Source: Chlorobiaceae bacterium
GTDB lineage: Bacteria; Bacteroidota; Ignavibacteria; UBA10030; SZUA-254
Length of the DNA stretch: 60,180 bases
Reading direction: 5' to 3'
Assembly: GCA_013824245.1 (NCBI GenBank)
Contig: PNNN01000005.1
Location: forward strand, 1-60,180
Position 1 is the first letter of the stretch. Every line of letters starts with the position of its first letter. Position numbers and translations under genes: made by a program. The notes beneath the pieces are model-generated. The model saw nothing but the letters and a program-made list of their open reading frames with translations, had not been told where the DNA came from and searched no databases. This document shows, piece after piece, positions 7,627 to 16,239 of this stretch.

Positions 7627-8642
7627 TATGATAATAATAAAATAACTAATCCGGTTATAAGTAAATTCAAAATAGAAACAGGAAGCATAAACTTCCATCC
7701 TAAATTCATGAGTTGATCGTAACGGAAGCGCGGTATCGTCCAGCGGATTATGATGAAGAACGAAACAAACAGTATAACCTTTGTGAGAAAACCGAATACC
7801 TGAATAATGCCTATCCAAAAATCAGAGAAACCGAAGGAATGCACAAACGGAACCTGCCATCCGCCAAGATACAAAGTTGTGATGATAGCACTTGAAACAA
7901 ACATGTTCGCATATTCAGAAAGATAATATGCAGCGAATTTCATACCGCTATATTCCGTATGGTATCCGGCAACCAATTCCGGTTCTGCTTCGGGCAAATC
8001 GAACGGAAGTCGGTTCGTCTCTGCAAACGCGGCTGTTACAAATGTGATGAAACCTATCGGTTGCAGAATAATATTCCACTTCCATCCTGCCTGTGCTTCA
8101 ACAATAGTATCGAGTTGTAAACTTCCTGCAATCATAACAACACCGAGGACTGCTAATCCCATCGAGAGTTCATAACTGATCATCTGAGCCGATGAACGAA
8201 CACCACCAAGCAATGCGTATTTACTGTTGGAAGACCATCCGCTCAATGTCAATCCATAAACACCAAGAGAGGTCAACGCGAGAATGAAAAGTATACCGAT
8301 ATTTACATCTGCTATCTGTAACTTGATATCATAACCGAACAAATTTATCTTATCGCCAAAAGGCACAACCGCGAAAGTTGTAAGCGCGACAGCAAGTGAA
8401 ATAATAGGTGCGAGATCGTGTATAAAACGATTGGACTTTAACGGTACGATATCTTCTTTGAAAACAAGCTTGACAACATCGGCAATTGGCTGTAAAAGCC
8501 CTTGCCACCCGACACGATTGGGACCGATCCGGTTTTGTATTGCTGCCGATAAACGTCGCTCTAATAAAACCACGTACGCCACAATACCCAACATCACTCC
8601 CATTACAACTACAATTTTAATAACTGAGATAAGTAATTCCAT
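7626..8642 (-). CDS. nuoH: NADH-quinone oxidoreductase subunit H
   Basis: A 338-residue integral membrane subunit of complex I with about eight transmembrane segments; it forms part of the quinone-binding chamber at the junction with the peripheral arm. Recognisable motifs are ERRLSAAIQNRIGPNRVG near residue 30, GWSSNSKYALLGGVRS in the middle, and the ETNRLPFDLPEAEPELVAG loop with its conserved acidic residues. The start is 1 nt after the nuoG stop, so the two are co-translated. Confidence 0.95.
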   Translation of the reverse strand: MELLISVIKIVVVMGVMLGIVAYVVLLERRLSAAIQNRIGPNRVGWQGLLQPIADVVKLVFKEDIVPLKSNRFIHDLAPIISLAVALTTFAVVPFGDKINLFGYDIKLQIADVNIGILFILALTSLGVYGLTLSGWSSNSKYALLGGVRSSAQMISYELSMGLAVLGVVMIAGSLQLDTIVEAQAGWKWNIILQPIGFITFVTAAFAETNRLPFDLPEAEPELVAGYHTEYSGMKFAAYYLSEYANMFVSSAIITTLYLGGWQVPFVHSFGFSDFWIGIIQVFGFLTKVILFVSFFIIIRWTIPRFRYDQLMNLGWKFMLPVSILNLLITGLVILLLS

Positions 8643-8643
8643 A

Positions 8644-10323
8644 TTATGATCTCACCGTTACTTGCTCTTGAGATTTTTGTATCATCGCTCCGGTAACACC
8701 GATATTTTCGTAAGTCAGTCCATAGAACGAAGAATTTGTAGAAGCTATTTCGTTAAAAACATCTTCACATTTATTGTATTTCCATTTTGCGCCTAAGATT
8801 GCCGCAATACTGTTGATGATGCGCCACGAAGCGCGTGTATCGCGCTTAATCCCTTTTGTCCAACGATCATTATGCGCGCCAAACCTATCTAAACGGCTTA
8901 AAGGCATTCCATCCAACACGCGATCATGTTCAAGCGTTGACACTGCAGGTTTGTTCTTCTGCACCCTTCCTTCAAAATTAGTAAACGTTCCGTGCTTCTC
9001 AGCATAAGTGGAACTGGCGAATACAACATCGGCATATTTCATAGTCTGGTTTTCATTCGAGGCATGAATGACGAGAAATTCCAACTTTGGCAGCACCTCC
9101 GCTATTTCAGGAACAACGGCAATATCGTCATCGAGTACATATAAAGCTTTTATTTTACCATTACGAATATCATCGATTATTGCGCGGTAAGAATATTCAT
9201 CAGTGTCAGATTTTATTCCCACGAGTCGGGCACCTGTGGAATTAGGAGTTTTATCTGCTTTAATTAAAAGTGAATCCTGTTTCGCATCTTCTATATGGGG
9301 TACAAAATCTATACGATGCACACCCATGTGATTCATCAACTTCGCGAGAAGATAATTATCTTCATTTGTGGAATGAGCCGAACCGAATGCAGCAATTTCA
9401 TTTTTCTTAAACGATTTGAGTTCGGATGTTGCTCGTGCCATTGCCTCATCCCAACCAACATCTATCAACATTCCATCTTTTCTAAACATTGGCGCGTTAA
9501 CCCGATTCGCCGCATTTACATTTTTAAAACTATTCAATCTTCCATGATCGCACATCCAATATTGATTGACAGATGAATTGAAGCGCGGTGTGAGCCGTAA
9601 TATTTCATTGTTCCTAACCCACATCTTCGTATTGCAACCGCGCGAACATCCCACACAAACAGAATCGGTCGCCGACATATCCCAAACGCGCGCCTTAAAT
9701 CTAAAATCTTTGCTCGTGAGTGCCCCAACAGGACAAAGATCGATTACATTCATTGAATAATCGTTATCAAGTTTTTGTCCCTGGAAGGTTGTCAACTCAA
9801 CATGATCTCCGCGCTGTGTAAATACCAACTGCGGTTTATTCACTATCTCATCGCAAAAGCGTATACATCGGGAACACATAATGCAGCGTTCAGTATCGAG
9901 CATAACGTTAGGTCCGAGTTCAACTCGCTTCGGTTTTCTAACTTTATCGAATTCGAAACGACTTTCGCCAACACTATATTTATAAGCGTAATCTTGAAGT
10001 TTGCATTCACCTGCTTCGTCGCAAATCGGACAATCAAGCGGATGATTGATCAAAATGAATTCGAGAACCGCATTGCGGGCTTTTACAACACGTCCGGAAT
10101 TGGTCTGGATAATCATCCCATCGGTTACCTGCGTTGCACATGCAATCACAAGTTTCGGCATCTTTTCAACTTCAACCAAACAAACCCTGCAATTACCCGA
10201 AACGCTTAACTTCGGATGCCAGCAGAAATGTGGAATGTGAATACCATTTTGCCGTGCCGCCTGGATTATGGTAAGATTGTTCTCAACCTCGAACTGTTTT
10301 TCGTCTATCGTGATTTTTACCAT
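8644..10323 (-). CDS. nuoG: NADH-quinone oxidoreductase subunit G (short form)
   Basis: A 559-residue peripheral-arm subunit of complex I. Motifs in order: the [2Fe-2S] ligands C34, C45, C48 and C62; the His-Cys cluster HPLDCPICDEAGEC; a ferredoxin-type CIMCSRCIRFC with a distant CP; and a molybdopterin-oxidoreductase-type [4Fe-4S] domain with CVGCSRGC and a distant WMCDHGR, the N7-type cluster. The molybdopterin-like region that follows is much shorter than in the E. coli protein (about 900 residues), so this is a compact form. It is first in nuoG-nuoH-nuoI. NADH-input subunits NuoE and NuoF are not next to it. Confidence 0.93.
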   Translation of the reverse strand: MVKITIDEKQFEVENNLTIIQAARQNGIHIPHFCWHPKLSVSGNCRVCLVEVEKMPKLVIACATQVTDGMIIQTNSGRVVKARNAVLEFILINHPLDCPICDEAGECKLQDYAYKYSVGESRFEFDKVRKPKRVELGPNVMLDTERCIMCSRCIRFCDEIVNKPQLVFTQRGDHVELTTFQGQKLDNDYSMNVIDLCPVGALTSKDFRFKARVWDMSATDSVCVGCSRGCNTKMWVRNNEILRLTPRFNSSVNQYWMCDHGRLNSFKNVNAANRVNAPMFRKDGMLIDVGWDEAMARATSELKSFKKNEIAAFGSAHSTNEDNYLLAKLMNHMGVHRIDFVPHIEDAKQDSLLIKADKTPNSTGARLVGIKSDTDEYSYRAIIDDIRNGKIKALYVLDDDIAVVPEIAEVLPKLEFLVIHASNENQTMKYADVVFASSTYAEKHGTFTNFEGRVQKNKPAVSTLEHDRVLDGMPLSRLDRFGAHNDRWTKGIKRDTRASWRIINSIAAILGAKWKYNKCEDVFNEIASTNSSFYGLTYENIGVTGAMIQKSQEQVTVRS

Positions 10324-10363
10324 GAAATATTATGATCTTTATAGATTTCGATTAATCAAAAAG

Positions 10364-11800
10364 TTATTTATAAGAATCAGCCAAACGATTACTGTATGTA
10401 ATATGAAAATTCTTTAGCTTTTCCACAAATTCTTGAATTTCATCCTTCGGAGGTAAAAATGTTGTTCTGAAATGAAGTGTCCCGGGGATTTGTCCGAAGC
10501 CGGAGCCGGGAACGACACAAATTCCTGTTTCTTCCAACAACGCCATGCAGTAATCCGAATCACGCTTTCCTTCATAAGCGATTCTTTCTTCTTCACTCAT
10601 TTTGTCAATAGCAATTTTCCGATCGTGTGGAAGCTCAAACTTCACAAAAGCGTACATCGCACCTTGCGGCGTTTCAAGCGACATACCGGGAATTTTATTG
10701 ACATCTCTTCCTAAGATACCTGCTTTGGTTTTTAATTCACTTAAAATGGAATCTCTTTCTTTAACGTACAAATCGTAACTATCATCACCGGGCTGGGGTG
10801 GAGCAACCATAAGAAAAGTTGCAAGCTGCCCAACCACATTCGCGCAAAGACTTATAGATTGGAGCTTTACTAATTCAGCCATAACATCCGGTGGTATATT
10901 TCTGAATTCGGTATACCCGCCGCGGTGTCCACATTCTCCAAGAAATCCTTTCGATACCGAGTGAAAACTGAATAAAGAAACATCCTTTTCATCTACCTCG
11001 TGCATCACTTTCGCAAGAGAATGAAATTTTACATTGTTATCGTATACATTCTCCTGATAAACCTCGTCTGCAAGGATTGAGAGAGAATATTTTTTCGCAA
11101 ACTCGATTATCATTTTGATATTTTCCAATGAGAGAATTGCGCCTGTTGGATTTCCGGGATTGATAACGGCAATCGCCACAGGATTTATTCCCTCGGCTTT
11201 TGCTTTCGCGATACTCTTTTCTAAAATATTTTTATTTAACTGCCAATGCCCGGTCTCATCGATATAATATCCGATTTGCGTTCCACCGTAGAGCGATATG
11301 GTTGCGCTGTAAAGAGGATATTGAGGAATCGGAATCATAAATCCGTCGTTAGGTGTTTTTAGAAGCGCCATCAATGCCGCCTGAACGCCTTTGCTTGCGC
11401 CATCGGTCAAGATGATGTAGTCCTTATTTGTGGGAATGCCATCGCGCTTCTTGATAAAATCTGCAACTGCTTGTTTGATGAACGGGATACCTGCGCTTTG
11501 CGTATATGCACCGGTTCCGTGCGGATGTTTTTTTAGAAACTCTTTCGCCAGCGTAATTATATCTTGCGGATAGCTTTTTAGTATTTCCTGCTTATCCATC
11601 AATTCAGGATATTCAACCAAGCTGAGCATCTGCCGGATATAAGTTAAAGGTTTCTGCTTTAAAGCTTGCGGGTTTCCGATATTGCAGTAAATTATTCTCT
11701 TTCCCAGTTCTTCAAGTTGCTGCGCCCTGATTACTATCGGTCCTCTCACAGCATATTCAGCAATCAGTAAATTGGGATTTAGTGACGATTTATTTATCAT
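10364..11800 (-). CDS. Alanine-aminotransferase-like PLP enzyme (class I/II, eukaryotic ALT type)
   Basis: A 478-residue fold-type I aminotransferase. The PLP lysine is K284 in FHSVSKGFLGECGHRGGY. The PLP ring aspartate and Tyr are in ADEVYQ (D245, Y248), and NPGNPTG (around 214-220) is the conserved Asn segment. The GECGHRGGY stretch, the length and the N-terminal NIGNPQALKQKPLTYIRQ segment match the GPT/ALT subgroup known from eukaryotes and some bacteria. It probably interconverts alanine and 2-oxoglutarate with pyruvate and glutamate; exact substrate is inferred. It lies 40 bp before nuoG on the same strand and could be co-transcribed. Confidence 0.87.
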   Translation of the reverse strand: MINKSSLNPNLLIAEYAVRGPIVIRAQQLEELGKRIIYCNIGNPQALKQKPLTYIRQMLSLVEYPELMDKQEILKSYPQDIITLAKEFLKKHPHGTGAYTQSAGIPFIKQAVADFIKKRDGIPTNKDYIILTDGASKGVQAALMALLKTPNDGFMIPIPQYPLYSATISLYGGTQIGYYIDETGHWQLNKNILEKSIAKAKAEGINPVAIAVINPGNPTGAILSLENIKMIIEFAKKYSLSILADEVYQENVYDNNVKFHSLAKVMHEVDEKDVSLFSFHSVSKGFLGECGHRGGYTEFRNIPPDVMAELVKLQSISLCANVVGQLATFLMVAPPQPGDDSYDLYVKERDSILSELKTKAGILGRDVNKIPGMSLETPQGAMYAFVKFELPHDRKIAIDKMSEEERIAYEGKRDSDYCMALLEETGICVVPGSGFGQIPGTLHFRTTFLPPKDEIQEFVEKLKNFHITYSNRLADSYK

Positions 11801-11900
11801 AAATTACCTTGCGCTCATCATCTTAATATCATTGAGATATTTTTAGAATCGATATTAAGAAATAATTGAGCGATATTGATTCAATTAAATATAATCGATG

Positions 11901-13187
11901 TTATTTTTCTTTTTTGGGTTTGAATATTACCGTGGAGAATCTTTCTTTGTGCAACAACCGATTCGCAACATCGAGCACATCATTCGCATCTATCGCGTCG
12001 ATATTGCCAATCACCTCATCAAGAGAAATATACCGGTTGAAGTATAACTCACCGCTGCCAAGTCGCATCATCCGATTCGACATGTTTTCCAAGCCGAGCA
12101 TCAAACTGCCTTTCATTTGCGCTTTCGTTCTGGACAGCTCAGATCTACTGATCTCTTTTTTCTTTAATTTTTCCAACTCTCGGTATATCAAATCGAGAGA
12201 GCGCTCAATGTTATCGTTATCCGTTCCAACATAAACGCCGAATATACCGGTGTCGCTCAACAGACTAACGAATGAGAAAATCGAATAAGCAAAACCGTAC
12301 TTTTCTCTGATGTTCTGAAATAAGCGCGAACTCATTCCTTCTCCTAAAACCGTATTCATCAACAGCAAAGGATATCTCAAATTACTATGTATGCTGTAGC
12401 TGCGAGTGCCGATGCAGACATATGCCTGATTTATTGGTCGCTCAATAGTTTCTGTCTCCAAAAAACTCTTCCTCGGGTGCTCACCTCGGCTTGATGGAAT
12501 TTTATTTTTAGTTTCTATCACAAAGTATTTAGCTACTAACTCTGCAAATTTCTGATGATTCAAATTACCCGCTGCCGATATCACTATCCTATCAGGTGTA
12601 AAATGGTTTTGAATATATTTCAACATTTGCGGTCGAGTGAACTTCTTAATATTTTCCGCAACCCCGATGACAGGATAACCGAGAGAATGTTTTCTGTAAA
12701 CGTTTTTATCCAGGAGATCATGAATCAAATCGTCGGGATCATCTTCTATGTTTTTTAACTCTTCTAAAACCACCAACTTTTCTTTTTCAATCTCTTTTAT
12801 ATTGAGTATCGGATTTTGAATCAAATCGGATATCACGTCTAATGCTCGTTCGGTATGTTCATCCAAAATGCGTGCATAAAAACAGGTGTGCTCTTTGGTT
12901 GTGAAAGCGTTCAAATATCCGCCAACCGATTCCAGACTCCGCGCAATCTGCTGATTATTGAATCGTTTCGTCCCTTTAAACACCATATGTTCGATGAAAT
13001 GCGTGATTCCGTTTGTCGATTCAATCTCATCACGTGAGCCGACATCAATCCACACGCCAACCGAAACGGACCTGACATAAGGAATTTCTTCGGTAACAAT
13101 ACGGAGACCGTTAGGAAGTGTTGTCTTGTTATAATTTGTGCGCAGCGTTGAGTTATGCAAACTGCCGTTAGATAATGATTTTGTCAT
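11901..13187 (-). CDS. M16B zinc peptidase, processing-peptidase-like, cytosolic
   Basis: A 428-residue peptidase with no signal peptide, unlike the other two M16 proteins in the window. The zinc motif is H63-F-I-E66-H67, and the further acidic ligand is in the VVLEELKNIEDDPDD segment near 142. This pattern and the N-terminal YNKTTLPNGLRIVTEE are typical of the bacterial relatives of mitochondrial processing peptidase beta, usually a single gene near pnp or dut. The C-terminal R/Y segment is REKYGFAYSIFSF. A promoter is predicted upstream. Role: intracellular peptide degradation or processing. Confidence 0.9.
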   Translation of the reverse strand: MTKSLSNGSLHNSTLRTNYNKTTLPNGLRIVTEEIPYVRSVSVGVWIDVGSRDEIESTNGITHFIEHMVFKGTKRFNNQQIARSLESVGGYLNAFTTKEHTCFYARILDEHTERALDVISDLIQNPILNIKEIEKEKLVVLEELKNIEDDPDDLIHDLLDKNVYRKHSLGYPVIGVAENIKKFTRPQMLKYIQNHFTPDRIVISAAGNLNHQKFAELVAKYFVIETKNKIPSSRGEHPRKSFLETETIERPINQAYVCIGTRSYSIHSNLRYPLLLMNTVLGEGMSSRLFQNIREKYGFAYSIFSFVSLLSDTGIFGVYVGTDNDNIERSLDLIYRELEKLKKKEISRSELSRTKAQMKGSLMLGLENMSNRMMRLGSGELYFNRYISLDEVIGNIDAIDANDVLDVANRLLHKERFSTVIFKPKKEK

Positions 13188-13220
13188 TTATTTGAATGAA
13201 AATGATATAAATTTGAAAAA

Positions 13221-13249
13221 AATATACCAAATTTGAAGGTGGGAATCAA
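13221..13249 (-). promoter_or_regulatory. Predicted sigma-70 promoter of the M16B gene
   Basis: On the minus strand TTGATT (13249-13244) and TATATT (13226-13221) are separated by 17 nt. Transcription would start near 13214, about 27 nt upstream of the ATG at 13187. Confidence 0.45.
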
Positions 13250-13294
13250 ATAACTTCTTTTAGATCGATTTTGAAAATTTATAGGAAAAAGATT

Positions 13295-13924
13295 TTATTT
13301 TGCATCGCGAGTTAACATCTCGCGTATCTTGACTACAACCATATCTATTGCAACTTCGTTCTCACCACCTTCGGGTATAATAATGTCTGCCCATCTTTTT
13401 GAGGGTTCAACGAATTCAAGATGCATTGGTTTAACAGTTGAGATATATTGTTCCATCACCGACTCGATCGACCGACCCCGTTCCAATAAATCTCGCTTCA
13501 ATCGTCGGAGTAACCGTTCATCGGCATCTGTATCAACAAAAATTTTAATATCCATTAATTTGCGTAATGCCTTTTCGGCGAATATTAAAATGCCTTCAAC
13601 AATAATTACCCCCGTCGGCTCGATTGAAGTTACGGTACCTAACCGTTTGTAAGTTGTGTAATCGTAATTAGGTTGCTTGATCGGTCTACTTGCGCGCAAG
13701 TCCCGAAGATGTTCGATCAGCAGCGAGGTTTCGAGCGCATCGGGATGATCGAAGTTTATCATCTGGGGTGAAAGTACACCGAAGGAAGAAATATCTTTGT
13801 AGTAATAATCGTGCCGAAGCACAACTACTTTCGCAGGATCAAGGGAATCCAGGATTTTTTTCGTTACTGTAGTTTTACCTGATCCTGTTCCACCGGCAAT
13901 ACCGATTACAAGAGGCGTTTTCAT
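13295..13924 (-). CDS. udk: Uridine kinase
   Basis: A 209-residue nucleoside kinase that phosphorylates uridine and cytidine in pyrimidine salvage. The P-loop GGTGSGKT lies near residues 10-17, followed by RHDYYYKD, the nucleoside-binding NFDHPDALE and PNYDYTT segments, and IVEGILIF. I chose the ATG at 13924 because it yields the normal family length with a start directly before the first beta strand. The in-frame ATG at 14011 adds 29 residues without family support. A TATATT box lies only about 7 nt upstream, so the message may be almost leaderless; this is weak evidence. It diverges from the GT2 gene at 14025. Confidence 0.92.
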   Translation of the reverse strand: MKTPLVIGIAGGTGSGKTTVTKKILDSLDPAKVVVLRHDYYYKDISSFGVLSPQMINFDHPDALETSLLIEHLRDLRASRPIKQPNYDYTTYKRLGTVTSIEPTGVIIVEGILIFAEKALRKLMDIKIFVDTDADERLLRRLKRDLLERGRSIESVMEQYISTVKPMHLEFVEPSKRWADIIIPEGGENEVAIDMVVVKIREMLTRDAK

Positions 13925-14024
13925 AACGATAAATATAATGGAATCTGAGTGTAATTCCAACTGAAAATTGTTTTGATGGAAATGTTTTTTTACATTTATC
14001 ATCGAATTCATAATATCATTTTTA

Positions 14025-15125
14025 ATGCTGTCGATAATACTATTTACCGCCGTCGGAATCTATCTTATTGAGTTGATAATCCTGCGAATAGGGATTTGGA
14101 AAGCCGATCATATTCCAAAAAATCTTAGGTATGAACCTTTTGTAACAGTAATGGTTGCTGCCCGCGATGAGGAAGATTTCATCGGTGACTGCATTTCATC
14201 AATTCTTAATATCGATTATCCGCAAAATAAAATTGAGATAATCATCGTCAACGATTCATCAACCGATAAAACGCCTCAAATAGTTCAATCATTTATTAAT
14301 GCCGGACATAATCTTATAATGCTCACAACAGCGGCGGGAAACGGTAATCTGCGCGGAAAAACAAATGCGATTGCACAAGGTATGAAGATAGCAAAAGGTG
14401 AATTAGTATTATTCACAGATGCCGATTGCAGGGTTCCACCGACCTGGGTAAAAGAAACCGTCAAATATTTTAGTGCTGATACGGGGATAGTAGGAGGATT
14501 CACGCTATTGAGTGCAAATAATCCATTTGAAGGAATTCAAGCGCTTGATTGGCTATTTCTTTTTAGTCTTGCATCGGCAACATCGGGTTTAAAAATTCCT
14601 TTAACTGCGATTGGAAATAATCTTGCAGTGAGAATGCAAGCTTATAAAGAAGTTGGCGGTTACGAGAATATTCCATTTAGTGTAACAGAAGATTACGCGC
14701 TCGTTCAGGCAATTATACAACGAACAAAATACAAACTTCAATTTCCCATCGAATCAAATTGTCTGGTTCATAGCAGTGCGTGTAAAAATTGGGGACAATT
14801 ATATCGTCAAAAAAAACGGTGGGGTGTTGGCGGTATCGATATGGTATTAAGAGGATATCTGATAATGTTCATCGGTTGGATGGCTAAGTTTCTTCTGCTG
14901 ATATCATTTTTTTTATTGAACGCTCAAACTGCAGTGGCTGCATTTGTATTGACAGGTATCGGAGAAATGCTTTTTCTCGAAAAAATATTGCGGCGATTTA
15001 AGGTGAGAAAGTACACTTTGTTTGCCGTTCCATTCTTACTTTATTTCTTGATTTATGTTTTAGTTATTCCATTTATCGCTTTCTTGAGTCGCAGTGTGGT
15101 TTGGAAAAAAAGGAATCTTAAGTAA
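14025..15125 (+). CDS. Membrane-bound family 2 glycosyltransferase
   Basis: A 366-residue processive-type GT2. One N-terminal transmembrane helix (about 3-22) is followed by the GT-A domain: VAARDEED, VNDSSTDKT, the metal-binding D132-A-D134, the catalytic TED (221-223) and Q262-x-x-R265-W266. The C-terminus has three or so membrane segments. The D,D,D,QxxRW set marks a synthase-like transferase that extrudes or extends a lipid-linked or polymeric glycan. The acceptor is unknown. It is a single gene converging with the regulator at 15179. Confidence 0.88.
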   Translation: MLSIILFTAVGIYLIELIILRIGIWKADHIPKNLRYEPFVTVMVAARDEEDFIGDCISSILNIDYPQNKIEIIIVNDSSTDKTPQIVQSFINAGHNLIMLTTAAGNGNLRGKTNAIAQGMKIAKGELVLFTDADCRVPPTWVKETVKYFSADTGIVGGFTLLSANNPFEGIQALDWLFLFSLASATSGLKIPLTAIGNNLAVRMQAYKEVGGYENIPFSVTEDYALVQAIIQRTKYKLQFPIESNCLVHSSACKNWGQLYRQKKRWGVGGIDMVLRGYLIMFIGWMAKFLLLISFFLLNAQTAVAAFVLTGIGEMLFLEKILRRFKVRKYTLFAVPFLLYFLIYVLVIPFIAFLSRSVVWKKRNLK

Positions 15126-15153
15126 AAAAAATGCCCTCCGAGATTGAAGGGCA
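15124..15153 (-). terminator. Terminator of the AAA+ regulator transcript
   Basis: On the minus strand tgccct and agggca (15153-15148 and 15137-15132) form a stem with about a 10-nt loop, followed by a run of eight U residues. It lies some 25 bp after the regulator's stop and between two converging genes. Confidence 0.65.
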
Positions 15154-15178
15154 ATACAAAATAAATATTTATGAAGTG

Positions 15179-16207
15179 TTAGACGCGTGTTCTTGCGCTG
15201 GCTATATTAAGACGTTTAAGTTTATAGCGCAAAGTTTGCTCGGTCATGCCTAAAAACGATGCAGCACGCGATTGATTGAACCCGAATTTCTGTAACGCCC
15301 TTTCAATAATTCCTTTTTCTATAGCATCGAGAGAGCGGTCGAGAATAAAATCTTGCCCATTGGCGATATTATTTATCATTTTCACCACTTCGGTCTTTTC
15401 ATCAACAAGCTCCGGAGGTAACATGAAACGGCCACTGTTCGAAAAGAGAACCGATTTATCTACTACAGCTTTAAGTTCACGTATATTCTCGCGCCATGTC
15501 TGCCGAACTAAAACATCAATAGCGTTGATATCGATGACCAACTCACCGATGCCGAGTTCATGACACAATTCATTTGAGAAATGTTTAATGAGAAGAGGAA
15601 TATCTTCAGGTCTTTCTCTGAGTGGCGGGATCACAATACGCTCAAAATCATTCATTTTTATAACTAAATCATCCATCAATTTTCGTTTTTCCACAAGAAT
15701 TTTTGGATCCTCTTTCACTGTTACCATTAGACGAATATCTATTGGTTCTGCTTTCACACTGCCAATTCGTCGTGTTGCTCTTTCGTTCATGAATGAAAGA
15801 ATTTTCATCTGATTTCTGAAGCTTGCTTCTTCGATTTCTTCGATAAGAACGGTTCCGCCGTTAGCCAATTCGAAAAGACCACGCTTCGTGGAGTATGGCA
15901 ATCCATCGCCACCGCGTTCATAACCAAACAGAACAGCTTCTAATTCTTTATCATCGAGAACAGATAGGTTAATCGACATAAAGGGTTTGTGTTCGCCTTC
16001 CGGATTACCAGTTGAATGGATATTTTTTGCAACAGCACCTTTCCCAATTCCCGCCTCACCGATCACCAAAACATCGCGACGGTTTTTTGCGAGTGAATTA
16101 ATTTGTTTGATGAGCTGTTCTATCGACCGACTTTTACCAATGATTGGATATTCCATACCGGTTGCTTTTTTTTCTTCAGTAGTTTTTGTTTTATTTTCCT
16201 TTTCCAT
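15179..16207 (-). CDS. NtrC-family AAA+/Fis regulator with degenerate GAFTGA, probably not a sigma-54 activator
   Basis: A 342-residue protein with only an AAA+ domain (about 20-250) and a C-terminal Fis-type helix-turn-helix (about 305-337, IIERALQKFGFNQSRAAS); no receiver or sensor domain. Walker A is GEAGIGKG (50-57). Walker B is TVLIEEIEE instead of the usual LFLDEIGE. Where GAFTGA should contact sigma-54, the sequence is G99-G-D-G-L-P104. The arginine-finger segment, normally REDLYYRLN, is MDDLVIKMN. PPLRERPEDIP is preserved. DNA binding seems intact, but sigma-54 remodelling is not expected. It lies 32 bp after an upstream membrane-protein gene, in the same transcript. Confidence 0.85.
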   Translation of the reverse strand: MEKENKTKTTEEKKATGMEYPIIGKSRSIEQLIKQINSLAKNRRDVLVIGEAGIGKGAVAKNIHSTGNPEGEHKPFMSINLSVLDDKELEAVLFGYERGGDGLPYSTKRGLFELANGGTVLIEEIEEASFRNQMKILSFMNERATRRIGSVKAEPIDIRLMVTVKEDPKILVEKRKLMDDLVIKMNDFERIVIPPLRERPEDIPLLIKHFSNELCHELGIGELVIDINAIDVLVRQTWRENIRELKAVVDKSVLFSNSGRFMLPPELVDEKTEVVKMINNIANGQDFILDRSLDAIEKGIIERALQKFGFNQSRAASFLGMTEQTLRYKLKRLNIASARTRV

Positions 16208-16239
16208 TTGAACCTCTCAATAATAAAATTTCAATCAAT

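Noticed and set aside
9775-10209. 144-codon plus-strand open frame opposite nuoG
   Set aside because: Antisense shadow of the Fe-S region of nuoG, with no independent support.
13925-14011. Longer uridine kinase start at 14011
   Set aside because: It adds 29 residues before the P-loop domain that the family does not have, and it runs through the divergent intergenic region.
15179-16207. Canonical sigma-54-dependent activator
   Set aside because: The GAFTGA loop, Walker B Asp and arginine finger are all altered, so a sigma-54 role is not supported.
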